This document shows positions 28,482 through 37,734 of a DNA stretch of 64,000 bases, piece after piece; positions within the stretch are counted from its first letter, which is position 1; the number at the start of each line of letters is the position of its first letter. The stretch covers positions 434,001 through 498,000 of the forward strand of contig CP064915.1 in the NCBI GenBank assembly GCA_027557655.1, given 5' to 3'. The translations under genes were made by a program, and so were the position numbers. The DNA comes from Candidatus Kinetoplastibacterium crithidii (GTDB lineage Bacteria > Pseudomonadota > Gammaproteobacteria > Burkholderiales > Burkholderiaceae_B). Below the pieces are notes generated by a model, which did not search any database, was not told where the DNA came from, and saw nothing but the letters and a program-made list of their open reading frames with translations.

Positions 28482-29387
28482 ATGGAAAATAACATTATTG
28501 GTCGAGTTGTTGAGTTTCATAAACAGTATTACATAGTAGAATCAGATAATTGTTTGTATAAGTGTTATTTAAAAGGCAAAAAAAATGATGCAACAATCGG
28601 TGACTGGGTAAAAATAATTCAAGAATCATATGATCAAAACCGCATAGTAAATATCTTAGAAAGAAAAAATATTTTTTATCGTTCTGATAAAAATAAGATA
28701 AAAAAATTAGCAGCAAATATAGATCATGTCATTATTATAGTTGCCACTAAACCGGAATTTTCTGTAGAAACTATAGCTAACATAATATTAGAATCATTTA
28801 GATCAAAAATAGAAGTAACGATAATTTTAAATAAAGATGATTTAAAAGAAAACCTATCAAAAAGTATAGCAAAAATTAATGATATCAAACCAGAAGAAAC
28901 AAAATTAATTACCTTAAGTGCAAAATGCTTAAATAATCAGGATGTAAATAATAAACTAAGTCCTATTCTAAATAACAGAACTACATTATTAGTTGGACAA
29001 AGCGGTATGGGTAAATCCACTATCATTAATAGATTAGTAGCATCTGCAAATGCAGCTACAAATGAATACTCTAGATACCTAGGGACAGGAAAACATACTA
29101 CAAGTTATACAAAATTATACAAGTTAGCTATTGAAAATAGCTTCATTATAGATTCTCCTGGAATTCAAGAATTTTCAATTAGACATATTCAGTTAAAAGA
29201 AATTGATAAAGGATTCCCTGAATTTAAAGATTTCATTCATGAATGTCAATTTTATAACTGCACACATTGTCATGAACCATTTTGCGGAATAATACAAGCA
29301 GTAATAGACGATAAAATAAGAAAAACAAGATATTCTTTATATAAAAAAATTATTAAAGAATATCAAGAAAACAAAAAAAACTCATAA
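28482..29387 (+). CDS. rsgA: Ribosome small subunit GTPase RsgA
   Basis: Circularly permuted GTPase releasing late 30S assembly factors; 301 aa. An N-terminal OB fold is followed by the permuted motif order: G4 ILNKDD, then G1 GQSGMGKSTI, then G3 DSPGIQEF. The C-terminal zinc finger CQFYNCTHCHEPFCG is intact. It converges on rplS with only 2 bp between stops. Confidence 0.95.
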   Translation: MENNIIGRVVEFHKQYYIVESDNCLYKCYLKGKKNDATIGDWVKIIQESYDQNRIVNILERKNIFYRSDKNKIKKLAANIDHVIIIVATKPEFSVETIANIILESFRSKIEVTIILNKDDLKENLSKSIAKINDIKPEETKLITLSAKCLNNQDVNNKLSPILNNRTTLLVGQSGMGKSTIINRLVASANAATNEYSRYLGTGKHTTSYTKLYKLAIENSFIIDSPGIQEFSIRHIQLKEIDKGFPEFKDFIHECQFYNCTHCHEPFCGIIQAVIDDKIRKTRYSLYKKIIKEYQENKKNS

Positions 29388-29389
29388 TA

Positions 29390-29761
29390 CTATTTTTTCT
29401 TAAATACTAACTTTTCTTTAATTCTGGCTGAACGTCCAAATCTAGATCTAAGATAGTATAATTTAGCTCTTCGAACACTACCTAATCTTTTTACCTCTAT
29501 AGCTTCTATTTGAGGAGAATAAAATTGGAAAGTTCTTTCAACAGCCTCACCTGAAGAAATTTTTCTCACAATGAAAGAAGAATTAAGACCTTTGCTTCTT
29601 TTAGCTATTACAACACCTTCATATATCTGAATCCTTTTGCGTGATCCTTCTACTACGTTGACACTAACAGAAACAGTATCTCCAGGAAAAAAATCAAAAT
29701 TTTTCTTAGGATTACTTAAACGAGAAATTTCTTCTTTTTCTAAAACGGCAATTAAATTCAT
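29390..29761 (-). CDS. rplS: 50S ribosomal protein L19
   Basis: Protein at the 30S-50S interface; 123 aa. FFPGDTVSVSVNVVEGSRKRIQIYEGVVIAKR and YSPQIEAIEVKRLGSVRRAKLYYLR are diagnostic. It is normally the last gene of rpsP-rimM-trmD-rplS; here it stands alone about 26 kb from that operon, between rsgA and the etf genes. Confidence 0.96.
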   Translation of the reverse strand: MNLIAVLEKEEISRLSNPKKNFDFFPGDTVSVSVNVVEGSRKRIQIYEGVVIAKRSKGLNSSFIVRKISSGEAVERTFQFYSPQIEAIEVKRLGSVRRAKLYYLRSRFGRSARIKEKLVFKKK

Positions 29762-29883
29762 AAATACTCCAAAATCATCATTTATTCTATTTTTATAAAA
29801 TATATTTTTAGCCTAGAATTAGAGGATGATATTATTAAATAATAAAAGATTATAATTTACTTTATTCAATAAATCCAGTGTCA

Positions 29884-30828
29884 TTATAGTAATTTTATTA
29901 ACTTTGGCACAATATCAAAAAGATTCCCTACTATTCCATAGTCAGAAAATTGAAAAATAGGTGCATCCCTATCATTATTTATTGATATGATCACGCCAGC
30001 ATTACAAATACCAGCAATATGTTGTGCCGCACCTGATATCCCTATAGCAAAGTACAACTTCGGTGAAATACTTTTGCCAGTTTGACCTATCTGCAAATCA
30101 TTAGAAATATAACCTGCGTCAACAGCAGCACGAGATCCACCAATGGCAGCTCCTAATTTATCAGCTAAACCACCTATTAAATTATCAAAATTTTCCTTGC
30201 TACCTAATGCACGACCACCAGCTACTACGATATTTGCTTTCAATAAATCAGGACGACTTGTAAAATTTATTTTTTCATCTATTAAAATAGATAACCCAAG
30301 ATTATCTATTGGAGTAACATTCTCTACTAGAATATTAGAATTTACAGTATAACAATTTTTAGTAGCAAAAAATGATACTTTTATTGTCAGAATTTTCGTA
30401 TTTTCATTACATAAAATAGTTTCTATAAAATTTCCTGTGTATATAAAACGCTTGAAAACATCCTTTGAAATAATATCGGAAATTTCAGATATCGGAGCAA
30501 CATCTAAAATACCTGCTAACCTGGGAGCGACACTTTTTGAAAATGAAGAATTAGAGAAAATAATATAAGAATAATTGCTAGCCAATTTAGAAATTTGCAA
30601 AGCATGATTCTCTGCTAAAAAATCTCCGAAATGAAATGCATCAACTACCAATATCTTAGTTATATGATTAGATATTTTAGAGGCTTCTCTTACAACATTT
30701 TCTAAGTTATATCCAATTATCAATATATGTATCTCTTCTTTTAGACCTAATCTTAGAGCAGCTTCTAGAAGATTTAGAATTGAACTATTAAGAGAATAAT
30801 TATTATGATCAGGAACTATTAATATCAT
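29884..30828 (-). CDS. etfA: Electron transfer flavoprotein alpha subunit
   Basis: FAD-carrying subunit of ETF, which takes electrons from acyl-CoA or related dehydrogenases and hands them to ETF:ubiquinone oxidoreductase. The protein is 314 aa. The C-terminal FAD domain is clear: VVAGGRALGSKENF, GAAIGGSRAAVDAGYI, QIGQTGKSISPKLYFAIGIS, AQHIAGICNAGVIISINND. It overlaps the etfB stop as ATGA, so the subunits are translationally coupled. Confidence 0.95.
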   Translation of the reverse strand: MILIVPDHNNYSLNSSILNLLEAALRLGLKEEIHILIIGYNLENVVREASKISNHITKILVVDAFHFGDFLAENHALQISKLASNYSYIIFSNSSFSKSVAPRLAGILDVAPISEISDIISKDVFKRFIYTGNFIETILCNENTKILTIKVSFFATKNCYTVNSNILVENVTPIDNLGLSILIDEKINFTSRPDLLKANIVVAGGRALGSKENFDNLIGGLADKLGAAIGGSRAAVDAGYISNDLQIGQTGKSISPKLYFAIGISGAAQHIAGICNAGVIISINNDRDAPIFQFSDYGIVGNLFDIVPKLIKLL

Positions 30829-31565
30829 ATTAATTCATTTTTAAGTTTATCTATTAAAATATCTATATCACTGAAAAATAAAGTTTTTTTATTTTTTTTA
30901 GCTTCTTCTATATTTAAAACAACTATTCTTGATGTGATTTCATTTGAAATTTCTTCTAAATCGATTAATTCAATCTTTTTCTTTTTTGATTTAATTAAAT
31001 TTTGTAAAGAAATATACCTAGGTTCATTAAGATTAAGGTCTGCTGTAATAACAGTTGGTAATTTTACAGAAACTAATTTTGAGCCAAAATCAACTTCAGT
31101 ATTTACTAATAATCTATTATCTATAAAATCTATACAACTAGCAAATGTTGCTTGAGACCAATTTAATAATCCAGCTAGTATTTGCCCAGTTTGACAAGAA
31201 TCCTTATCTATAGACTGCTTGCCTAAAAATACAATTTGAGGTTTTTCTTTCTGAACTATTTTTTTTATAATTTTAGCAACAGGTAATGGTTCTAAATCAA
31301 TATTCGAATAAACAAAAATTGCCCTATCAGCTCCCATTGCTAATGCATTTTGTAAAATTGCTTTACAATTAAAACCACAAGAAATCACAATAATTTCAGA
31401 AATAATACCTTTTTCTTTTAATTGAATTGCTGCCTCCAATGCAATTTCATCAAAAGGATTAGCAGAAATTTTCACATTATCTGTTTTAATACCTAGATTA
31501 TCATCCCTAATTTGAACGGTAATATTATGATCTATAACACTTTTTATAGCTACTAAAACCTTCAT
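30825..31565 (-). CDS. etfB: Electron transfer flavoprotein beta subunit
   Basis: AMP-binding partner of EtfA. The protein is 246 aa. MKVLVAIKSVIDHNITVQI, NPFDEIALEAAIQLKE, LAMGADRAIFVY and the C-terminal YISLQNLIKSKKKKIE (recognition-loop region) mark EtfB. It lies 24 bp downstream of the deacetylase-like gene and overlaps etfA by 4 bp. No acyl-CoA dehydrogenase is in the window, so its electron donor is not known. Confidence 0.94.
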   Translation of the reverse strand: MKVLVAIKSVIDHNITVQIRDDNLGIKTDNVKISANPFDEIALEAAIQLKEKGIISEIIVISCGFNCKAILQNALAMGADRAIFVYSNIDLEPLPVAKIIKKIVQKEKPQIVFLGKQSIDKDSCQTGQILAGLLNWSQATFASCIDFIDNRLLVNTEVDFGSKLVSVKLPTVITADLNLNEPRYISLQNLIKSKKKKIELIDLEEISNEITSRIVVLNIEEAKKNKKTLFFSDIDILIDKLKNELI

Positions 31566-31589
31566 TAATAGAATCCCAAACTATTTTAA

Positions 31590-32519
31590 CTATATATTAG
31601 CCAAAGCACGAATATGTAAAACTACACTTCTACTTAGAGAAGACAAATTATATCCACCTTCCAATATGCTAACTATGCGTCCATTTGAATATTGTTCAGA
31701 CAAATCAACAATAACATTAGTTATCCAGGCATAATCATATTCTGTCAAACAAATTTGACTCATATCATCTTCTTTATGAGCATCAAAACCAGCAGAAATT
31801 AATATAATTTCAGGTTTATGTTTGTGTATAGCTGGAACCCAATGGTTATTAACAAGATCTTTAATTCTATTGATTCTTGTATAAGCATTTATTGGAATAT
31901 TACACATATTATTTTTTTTTAAAGAATCTTTTCCCAAATAAGGATAAAATGGATGTTGAAAAAAACTACACATTAAAACACGATCATCATCATAAAATAT
32001 TTCTTCAGTACCATTACCGTGATGAGCATCAAAATCAATGATTGCTAATCTACGTATATTATACTTATCAAAAGCATATTTAGCTGCTATAGCAACATTA
32101 TTAAAAAAACAAGATCCCATAGCATTATTACGACTCGCATGATGCCCAGGAGGTCTGATAGCACAAAAAGCATTTTTTATGTTATCACTAAATATAGTAT
32201 CTATAGCAAATAGACCAGAACCAGCTGCATATAATGCAGATTTAAATGTATAAGAATTCATTATAGTATCATTATCTATATAATAATATTCCCCATTAGC
32301 TGGAATATTATTATATAGATAATCCCAATAAGTAGAAGAATGAACTCTCAATATATCTTTCTTTAAAGCTTTAAAAGAATAACCATGTTTTACAACAGAC
32401 ATTAAACCACTCGCTAACATTTGATCAGAGATAGAATGTATTCTCTCAGGAGAATCAGGATGAAAATAACCCATTTCATGCTTTAAACTACTAGGATGAG
32501 TAACATACATAGTCTTCAT
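31590..32519 (-). CDS. Histone-deacetylase-fold amidohydrolase (AcuC/APAH type)
   Basis: Zinc-dependent deacetylase family, 309 aa, cytoplasmic. Catalytic motifs are present: AIRPPGHHASRN (His pair), IDFDAHHGNGTEE (zinc Asp and His) and ISAGFDAHKEDD, followed by SILEGGYN. Relatives deacetylate acetylpolyamines, acetoin-pathway proteins or acetyl-CoA synthetase; the substrate here is unknown. It is adjacent to etfB on the same strand, likely one transcript. acs is also present, at the far end of the window. Confidence 0.88.
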   Translation of the reverse strand: MKTMYVTHPSSLKHEMGYFHPDSPERIHSISDQMLASGLMSVVKHGYSFKALKKDILRVHSSTYWDYLYNNIPANGEYYYIDNDTIMNSYTFKSALYAAGSGLFAIDTIFSDNIKNAFCAIRPPGHHASRNNAMGSCFFNNVAIAAKYAFDKYNIRRLAIIDFDAHHGNGTEEIFYDDDRVLMCSFFQHPFYPYLGKDSLKKNNMCNIPINAYTRINRIKDLVNNHWVPAIHKHKPEIILISAGFDAHKEDDMSQICLTEYDYAWITNVIVDLSEQYSNGRIVSILEGGYNLSSLSRSVVLHIRALANI

Positions 32520-32655
32520 AAAAGCCTATAGTTATAAATCAAGATTTCTAGACAAATTATATTATCTTATCAAATCTACAAAAATATTTAGAACTAATAT
32601 TGATAAATTTTTGTTGATTTTATTAGAAATAAAACATATAAATAATTTACATAAA

Positions 32656-32700
32656 AATAAAAACATAGAATATTATTATAAATAATTCTATGTTTTTATT
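32656..32700 (-). terminator. Intrinsic terminator after ihfB
   Basis: A 16-bp perfect inverted repeat (32656-32671 with 32685-32700) with a 13-nt loop lies 27 bp past the ihfB stop on the transcript strand, with a T-rich tail. It likely ends the gyrA-to-ihfB block. Confidence 0.6.
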
Positions 32701-32727
32701 AAGAATATCATTTTATACAGAATTATA

Positions 32728-33012
32728 TTATTTTGATAACTTAATTCTATCTTTCAATTCTTTTCCAGCTTTAAAAATTGGCACTTTTCTTTCTTCTAAT
32801 AGAACAAAACTTCCAGACTTTGGATTACGAGCCATTCTAGAAGGTCTTATTACAATTGAAAAACTTCCAAATCCACGTACTTCTATTCTTTTACCTAACT
32901 TCATTGCATCTTCTAGCGAAGAAAGAATTGTTTTTACTACATGTTCAACATCCTTCAATGATAAATCAGGATATTTAGCTAATAAATTATCAATTAAATC
33001 TAATCTAGTCAC
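32728..33012 (-). CDS. ihfB: Integration host factor beta subunit
   Basis: DNA-bending protein, 94 aa. GKRIEVRGFGSFSIVIRPSRMARNPKSG contains the HU/IHF signature and the DNA-inserting proline region. GTG start at 33012; in-frame ATG is not available nearby. It follows rpsA by 5 bp, the standard proteobacterial rpsA-ihfB pairing. Confidence 0.93.
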   Translation of the reverse strand: MTRLDLIDNLLAKYPDLSLKDVEHVVKTILSSLEDAMKLGKRIEVRGFGSFSIVIRPSRMARNPKSGSFVLLEERKVPIFKAGKELKDRIKLSK

Positions 33013-33017
33013 ATTAA

Positions 33018-34730
33018 TTAACCATCATTACGCTGTTGATCTAATTTTTCCTTTAGTAAAGCACCAAGATTTGTTGTTCCTGAAGAAGCACTAGCATCAG
33101 ACATGCGTTGTATTGTATCTACTGTCTCCACAACATCACGAGCCTTAACGGATAATTGAATTGACCTAGCCTTCTTATCTATATTTAGAATCATAGCATC
33201 AATCTTATTACCAACTTTAAGTATACTAGTAGCATCCTCAACTTTACCAGAAGATATTTCTGATGATCTTAGATAAGCATCAACTTCTTGAGCTAATGTA
33301 ACTACAGCACCTTTAGGTTCTACTGATTTTATAACACCAGAAACAACTGAACCTTTATCATGAGCAGCTACAAAATCTTGGAAAGGATCATTTACTAATT
33401 GTTTTACTCCTAAAGAAATTCTTTCTTTAGATGTATCTATTCCTAGAACGACAGCTTCAATTTCGTCACCTTTTTTCAAGGATCGAACTATTTCTTCGCC
33501 ACTATCTGTCCAAGATAAATCTGACAAATGAACCAATCCATCAATTCCTCCAGGAAGGCCAACAAATATACCAAAATCAGTAATTGATTTAATAGCTCCT
33601 TTAACCTTATCACCTTTTTTAAAGTTAATAGCAAATTCTTCCCATGGATTAACAAGACATTGCTTCATTCCCAAAGAAATACGACGACGCTCCTCATCTA
33701 TTTCAAGAACCATTATCTCGACTTCATCACCTAAAGTTACGACTTTGCGAGGATCAACATTTTTATTAGTCCAATCCATCTCTGAAACATGAACTAAACC
33801 TTCAATACCAGATTCCACTTCAACAAATGCACCATAATCAGTTAGATTAGTAACCTTTCCAAATAACCTAGTACCTTGTGGATAACGTCGAGATAAATCA
33901 ACCCATGGATCCTCTCCTAGTTGTTTAACACCAAGAGAAACTCTGTTTTTTTCTTGATCAAATTTTAAAACTTTAGCTTCTATTTCCTGACAAACTTGTA
34001 GAACTTCAGATGGATGTCTAACACGACGCCAAGCCATATCTGTTATATGCAATAGACCATCTACACCACCTAGATCTATAAAAGCTCCATAATCTGTAAT
34101 ATTTTTTACTACCCCTTTTACTACAGCGCCTTCATATAAATTTTCTAATAACTTTTGACGCTCTTCCCCTACACTAGCTTCAAGAACCTGTCTTCTAGAT
34201 AAGACTACATTATTTCTTTTCCTGTCAAGCTTAATAACTTTAAACTCCATAGTTTTACCTTCATATGGAGTAGTATCTTTTACAGGACGTAAATCTACTA
34301 ATGATCCAGGAAGAAAAGCACGAATACCATTAGTCATCACAGTAAGACCACCTTTAACCTTACCTGTAATCGTTCCAGTAATTAATTCCCCACTTTCTAG
34401 AGCTTGTTCTAATTTCAGCCATGCTGATAATCTTTTTGCCCTATCTCGAGATAAAATAGTATCACCATAACCATTTTCTAAAGAATCGATAGCTACTGAT
34501 ACAAAATCTCCTGTATTTACTTCTATATTGCCTTGATCATCTAAAAATTCTTCTAAAGGTATTAATGCTTCTGATTTTAGTCCAGCATTCACAACTACAA
34601 AGTTATGATCTATTCTTACAACTTCAGCACTAATTACTTCACCAGACTTCATGTCTTGTTTTTTTAAACTTTCTGCAAATAACTCAGCAAAACTCTCTCC
34701 GCTACTAGCGTTTGATGAAAATAATGACAT
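33018..34730 (-). CDS. rpsA: 30S ribosomal protein S1
   Basis: Six-domain mRNA-binding ribosomal protein. It is 570 aa from ATG 34730, which gives the expected N-terminus MSLFSSNASSGESFAELFAE; the longer frame adds 14 unlikely residues. Six S1 repeats can be followed, e.g. NITDYGAFIDLGGVDGLLHITDMAW and NLTDYGAFVEVESGIEGLVHVSEMDW. No Shine-Dalgarno sequence precedes the ATG, as in E. coli rpsA, whose leader folding is used for autoregulation. A hairpin with a T run separates it from cmk. Confidence 0.97.
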   Translation of the reverse strand: MSLFSSNASSGESFAELFAESLKKQDMKSGEVISAEVVRIDHNFVVVNAGLKSEALIPLEEFLDDQGNIEVNTGDFVSVAIDSLENGYGDTILSRDRAKRLSAWLKLEQALESGELITGTITGKVKGGLTVMTNGIRAFLPGSLVDLRPVKDTTPYEGKTMEFKVIKLDRKRNNVVLSRRQVLEASVGEERQKLLENLYEGAVVKGVVKNITDYGAFIDLGGVDGLLHITDMAWRRVRHPSEVLQVCQEIEAKVLKFDQEKNRVSLGVKQLGEDPWVDLSRRYPQGTRLFGKVTNLTDYGAFVEVESGIEGLVHVSEMDWTNKNVDPRKVVTLGDEVEIMVLEIDEERRRISLGMKQCLVNPWEEFAINFKKGDKVKGAIKSITDFGIFVGLPGGIDGLVHLSDLSWTDSGEEIVRSLKKGDEIEAVVLGIDTSKERISLGVKQLVNDPFQDFVAAHDKGSVVSGVIKSVEPKGAVVTLAQEVDAYLRSSEISSGKVEDATSILKVGNKIDAMILNIDKKARSIQLSVKARDVVETVDTIQRMSDASASSGTTNLGALLKEKLDQQRNDG

Positions 34731-34797
34731 AGGAGTATTAAACCATTCGGTACAAAGACCATAAAAATACACACCAAAAATTGGTGGAGTTAAAAAA

Positions 34798-34828
34798 CTA
34801 CTAATATTTTACATAAAAATATTAGTAG
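34798..34828 (-). terminator. Hairpin with T run between cmk and rpsA
   Basis: A perfect 13-bp inverted repeat (34798-34810 with 34816-34828) with a 5-nt loop spans the cmk stop and is followed on the minus strand by six T residues. It could end the upstream transcript, leaving rpsA to its own promoter or to partial read-through. Confidence 0.55.
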
Positions 34829-35496
34829 AGCCTATTCTTCCATAAATCTAATATTATACTTACTGTCTCATCATTTGTAAGATAGGAAGAATCTAATAAA
34901 TGAGCATCAGAAGCAGGTATTAAAGGGGATGCTACACGTTTAGTATCCCTTAAATCTCTATCTATTATAGCACTTCTAAGGTTGCTAATGTTAACAGAGA
35001 CTTTACTAGTTATCAACTGTTTATAGCGTCTCTCTACTCTTACATCAATATTTGCAGTTAAAAAAATTTTTAAACTAGCGAAAGGAAAAACTACTGTACC
35101 CATATCTCTACCATCAGCTACTAAACCAGGCTCTTGAATACAGAGACGCTGCACATATAACAAAGAATCACGAATATTACTATTCTCTGAAATAATAGAA
35201 GCTACTTTACCAACATCTTCATTTCTAATTTTCTCAGTAATATTTAAATTATTAACATATATATTGTTACCATGGAAGGAAAATATTAATGTTTTTAACA
35301 AATTCAAAATTGAATTAATATCATTATATGAAATACTATTTTCAATAATAAAAAAAGCTAAAGATCTATATATAGCACCAGAATCTAAAATTGACCAACC
35401 TCCTAATCTTTTTGCTAAAGAAGATGCTATAGTTCCTTTACCAGCAGCGGTAGGGCCATCAATTGTAATAACTGGAATATTATATTTTATATACAC
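34822..35496 (-). CDS. cmk: Cytidylate kinase
   Basis: Phosphorylates CMP/dCMP to the diphosphates. The protein is 224 aa. ITIDGPTAAGKGTIASSLAKRLG is the P-loop, LDSGAIYRSLA the substrate site, and VADGRDMGTVVFPFASLKIFL the CMP-binding part. GTG start at 35496, 5 bp after aroA. It is in the conserved aroA-cmk-rpsA order. Confidence 0.94.
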   Translation of the reverse strand: MYIKYNIPVITIDGPTAAGKGTIASSLAKRLGGWSILDSGAIYRSLAFFIIENSISYNDINSILNLLKTLIFSFHGNNIYVNNLNITEKIRNEDVGKVASIISENSNIRDSLLYVQRLCIQEPGLVADGRDMGTVVFPFASLKIFLTANIDVRVERRYKQLITSKVSVNISNLRSAIIDRDLRDTKRVASPLIPASDAHLLDSSYLTNDETVSIILDLWKNRLY

Positions 35497-35501
35497 AAAT
35501 A

Positions 35502-36836
35502 TTATCTTTTTTGTATTAACATCTTGTTATATACATCAAAGTATTCTGGAAATGTCTTATTAACACAAGAAGGGTCCATAATTCTAACATTGGTTTTACC
35601 AAAAGCTGTCAAAGAAAAACACATGGCCATTCTATGATCATCCCAAGTATTTATAACAACTTGTGACGGCCATTTATCCATATCAATTGGATCAATAGAT
35701 AACCAGTCATCACCAGATTCTACCTTAACACCAAATTTACTCAACTCAACTTGCATAGCATTTATTCTATCTGTTTCTTTCACGCGCCAACTACCTATGT
35801 TACGCAAAAAACATTTACCATCAGCATATAATGCTAATACAGCAGCAGTCATAGCAGCATCAGGTATCATATTAAAATCGACATCAAAAGATTTTAATTT
35901 TTCCCCATTACATACTAAAATACCACTGGATTCAATAGAATTTTCAAAAAATTTAATATTAGCTCCTATAGATGATAGAAACTTTGTAAACTCTATATCA
36001 CCTTGAATACTATTACTTCCTACACCACCTATAATAATAGGCCCTCCAGCAATAGCTCCCAGAGCTAGGAAATAAGAAGCAGCAGAAGCATCACCCTCAA
36101 CAGATATTTTCCCAGGAGTAACATAAGAATTCTCACGATGTATAAAAAAACTATCGTTTGATATTCTATTAACAATAACTCCAAATTTTTCCATTAAGTT
36201 CAAAGTTATATCTATATATGGTTTTGAAATTAATTCTCCATCCAAATGAATTGTAAGGTTAGTTTTATTTTTATTTGTAAATACAGGAGCTGCTAATAAC
36301 AAAGCAGTCAAAAATTGACTAGATACAGAGCCTTTTATAAAAACACTATCCTTATTAGATTTTATAAAAGGATTAACTATTAAAGGGGGATATCCTTCTT
36401 TACCATAATATTCAATATTACACCCTAATTGACTTAAAGCATTCACTAAATCTCTAATTGGACGTTCATGCATTCTTGGAACACCATGCAGTTTATAATA
36501 TCCATCCATAAAAGAAAGGACAGCTAGCAATGGACGCAATGCAGTACCAGCATTACCTAAAAACAAATCAAAGGTTCCACTATTAAAACTACCGTTGCTT
36601 ATTAATTCTATATTATTTATATCTTTATTTAAGATGATAGAGCCTAATTTGGAGAGAGCATCTATCATAACTTTGGTATCATCAGAATTTAATAAACCAT
36701 AAATTTCTGTAACTCCTTTGGATAAAGCTGCTAATAACAATACTCTATTAGATATACTTTTTGAACCTGGCAAAATAAAACTACCCTTGGCTTTACAATA
36801 TTTATCTAAATCTAAATAAGATATTTTTTGATCCAT
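35502..36836 (-). CDS. aroA: 3-phosphoshikimate 1-carboxyvinyltransferase (EPSP synthase)
   Basis: Sixth step of the shikimate pathway. It is 444 aa from ATG 36836, which has AAGGA about 8 nt upstream inside the tyrA 3' end; the upstream alternative (36869) overlaps tyrA further and does not fit. LPGSKSISNRVLLLAALSKG, LFLGNAGTALRPL, RMHERPIRDLVNALSQLG and GDASAASYFLA are the substrate-binding signatures. A class-I-type sequence with no visible fusion. Confidence 0.96.
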   Translation of the reverse strand: MDQKISYLDLDKYCKAKGSFILPGSKSISNRVLLLAALSKGVTEIYGLLNSDDTKVMIDALSKLGSIILNKDINNIELISNGSFNSGTFDLFLGNAGTALRPLLAVLSFMDGYYKLHGVPRMHERPIRDLVNALSQLGCNIEYYGKEGYPPLIVNPFIKSNKDSVFIKGSVSSQFLTALLLAAPVFTNKNKTNLTIHLDGELISKPYIDITLNLMEKFGVIVNRISNDSFFIHRENSYVTPGKISVEGDASAASYFLALGAIAGGPIIIGGVGSNSIQGDIEFTKFLSSIGANIKFFENSIESSGILVCNGEKLKSFDVDFNMIPDAAMTAAVLALYADGKCFLRNIGSWRVKETDRINAMQVELSKFGVKVESGDDWLSIDPIDMDKWPSQVVINTWDDHRMAMCFSLTAFGKTNVRIMDPSCVNKTFPEYFDVYNKMLIQKR

Positions 36837-36840
36837 ATAT

Positions 36841-37734
36841 TTATTCCTTAAACCATTTGCGGCGAACAACAGAGGCTGTTTCTAGGATTGAATACAATAA
36901 CTTTCTATCTTTCGTATCTAAGGCTTTTCTAGCCGTTAAAATTAAAGAAAGCACCTTATCTAACTCTATTTCTATGAATTTCTTGTTAGAAAAAAATATA
37001 TCACACCACATGTCTGGAGAACTAGCAGATATTCTACTGAAATCTCTAAATCCAGAACCAGCCAATGATAATCTTCTATCACAATTTTCAGAAGATGCTA
37101 CCTGAGACATATACATGTAAGATAGGAAATGAGGCAAATGACTAACAGAAGCAAAAATACTATCATGTTCTTCTGGATTCATATACATAATATTTGCACC
37201 ACAAGATAACCAAAAATTATTAACGATATCTAAATCTCTTTTCCTATTTTCTATCAATGGAGTAATAATAATATTCTGTCGCTTAAAAAGCTCTGCAATA
37301 GCAGCATCTGGACCTGTTTTCTCAATTCCTGCTATAGGATGACCTGGAATAAATTGACCAATACAAACACCTAATACATCGTAAGCTGCACTAATTATAC
37401 CCATTTTTGTACTGCCAACATCTGTTATTATTGCATCTGGTAATAAATGAGGTTTTATTTTCAATAATAAATCTTTTACATGACCAACTGGTACAGCTAA
37501 CATTATGAAGTTAGATTTTGAAACAGCAAACTCTATACTAGCATAATCATCTATAATATTTAATTCTTTAGCACGTATCAAAGACTCGTTATTATTATCA
37601 ACACCAATGATATGACCATTATAACCAGCTCTCTTCAAAGCCAAAGCAAAAGAAGAACCTATTAAACCAACACCAATAATAGATAATACTGATATATTGC
37701 AATTTTCAAAGAAAATATTATTTTTATTACTCAT
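36841..37734 (-). CDS. tyrA: Prephenate dehydrogenase
   Basis: NAD-dependent conversion of prephenate to 4-hydroxyphenylpyruvate for tyrosine. The protein is 297 aa. The N-terminal Rossmann fold is SIIGVGLIGSSFALALKRAG; TDVGSTKMGII and FIPGHPIAGIEKTGPDAA carry the catalytic His. It is a monofunctional type without a chorismate mutase domain or a recognisable ACT domain. The ATG overlaps the hisC stop (ATGA). Confidence 0.94.
   Translation of the reverse strand: MSNKNNIFFENCNISVLSIIGVGLIGSSFALALKRAGYNGHIIGVDNNNESLIRAKELNIIDDYASIEFAVSKSNFIMLAVPVGHVKDLLLKIKPHLLPDAIITDVGSTKMGIISAAYDVLGVCIGQFIPGHPIAGIEKTGPDAAIAELFKRQNIIITPLIENRKRDLDIVNNFWLSCGANIMYMNPEEHDSIFASVSHLPHFLSYMYMSQVASSENCDRRLSLAGSGFRDFSRISASSPDMWCDIFFSNKKFIEIELDKVLSLILTARKALDTKDRKLLYSILETASVVRRKWFKE

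Noticed and set aside
36837..36869. Longer aroA start giving MFAANGLRNKY
   Set aside because: It overlaps tyrA by 29 bp and lacks a Shine-Dalgarno, while ATG 36836 has AAGGA at good spacing.
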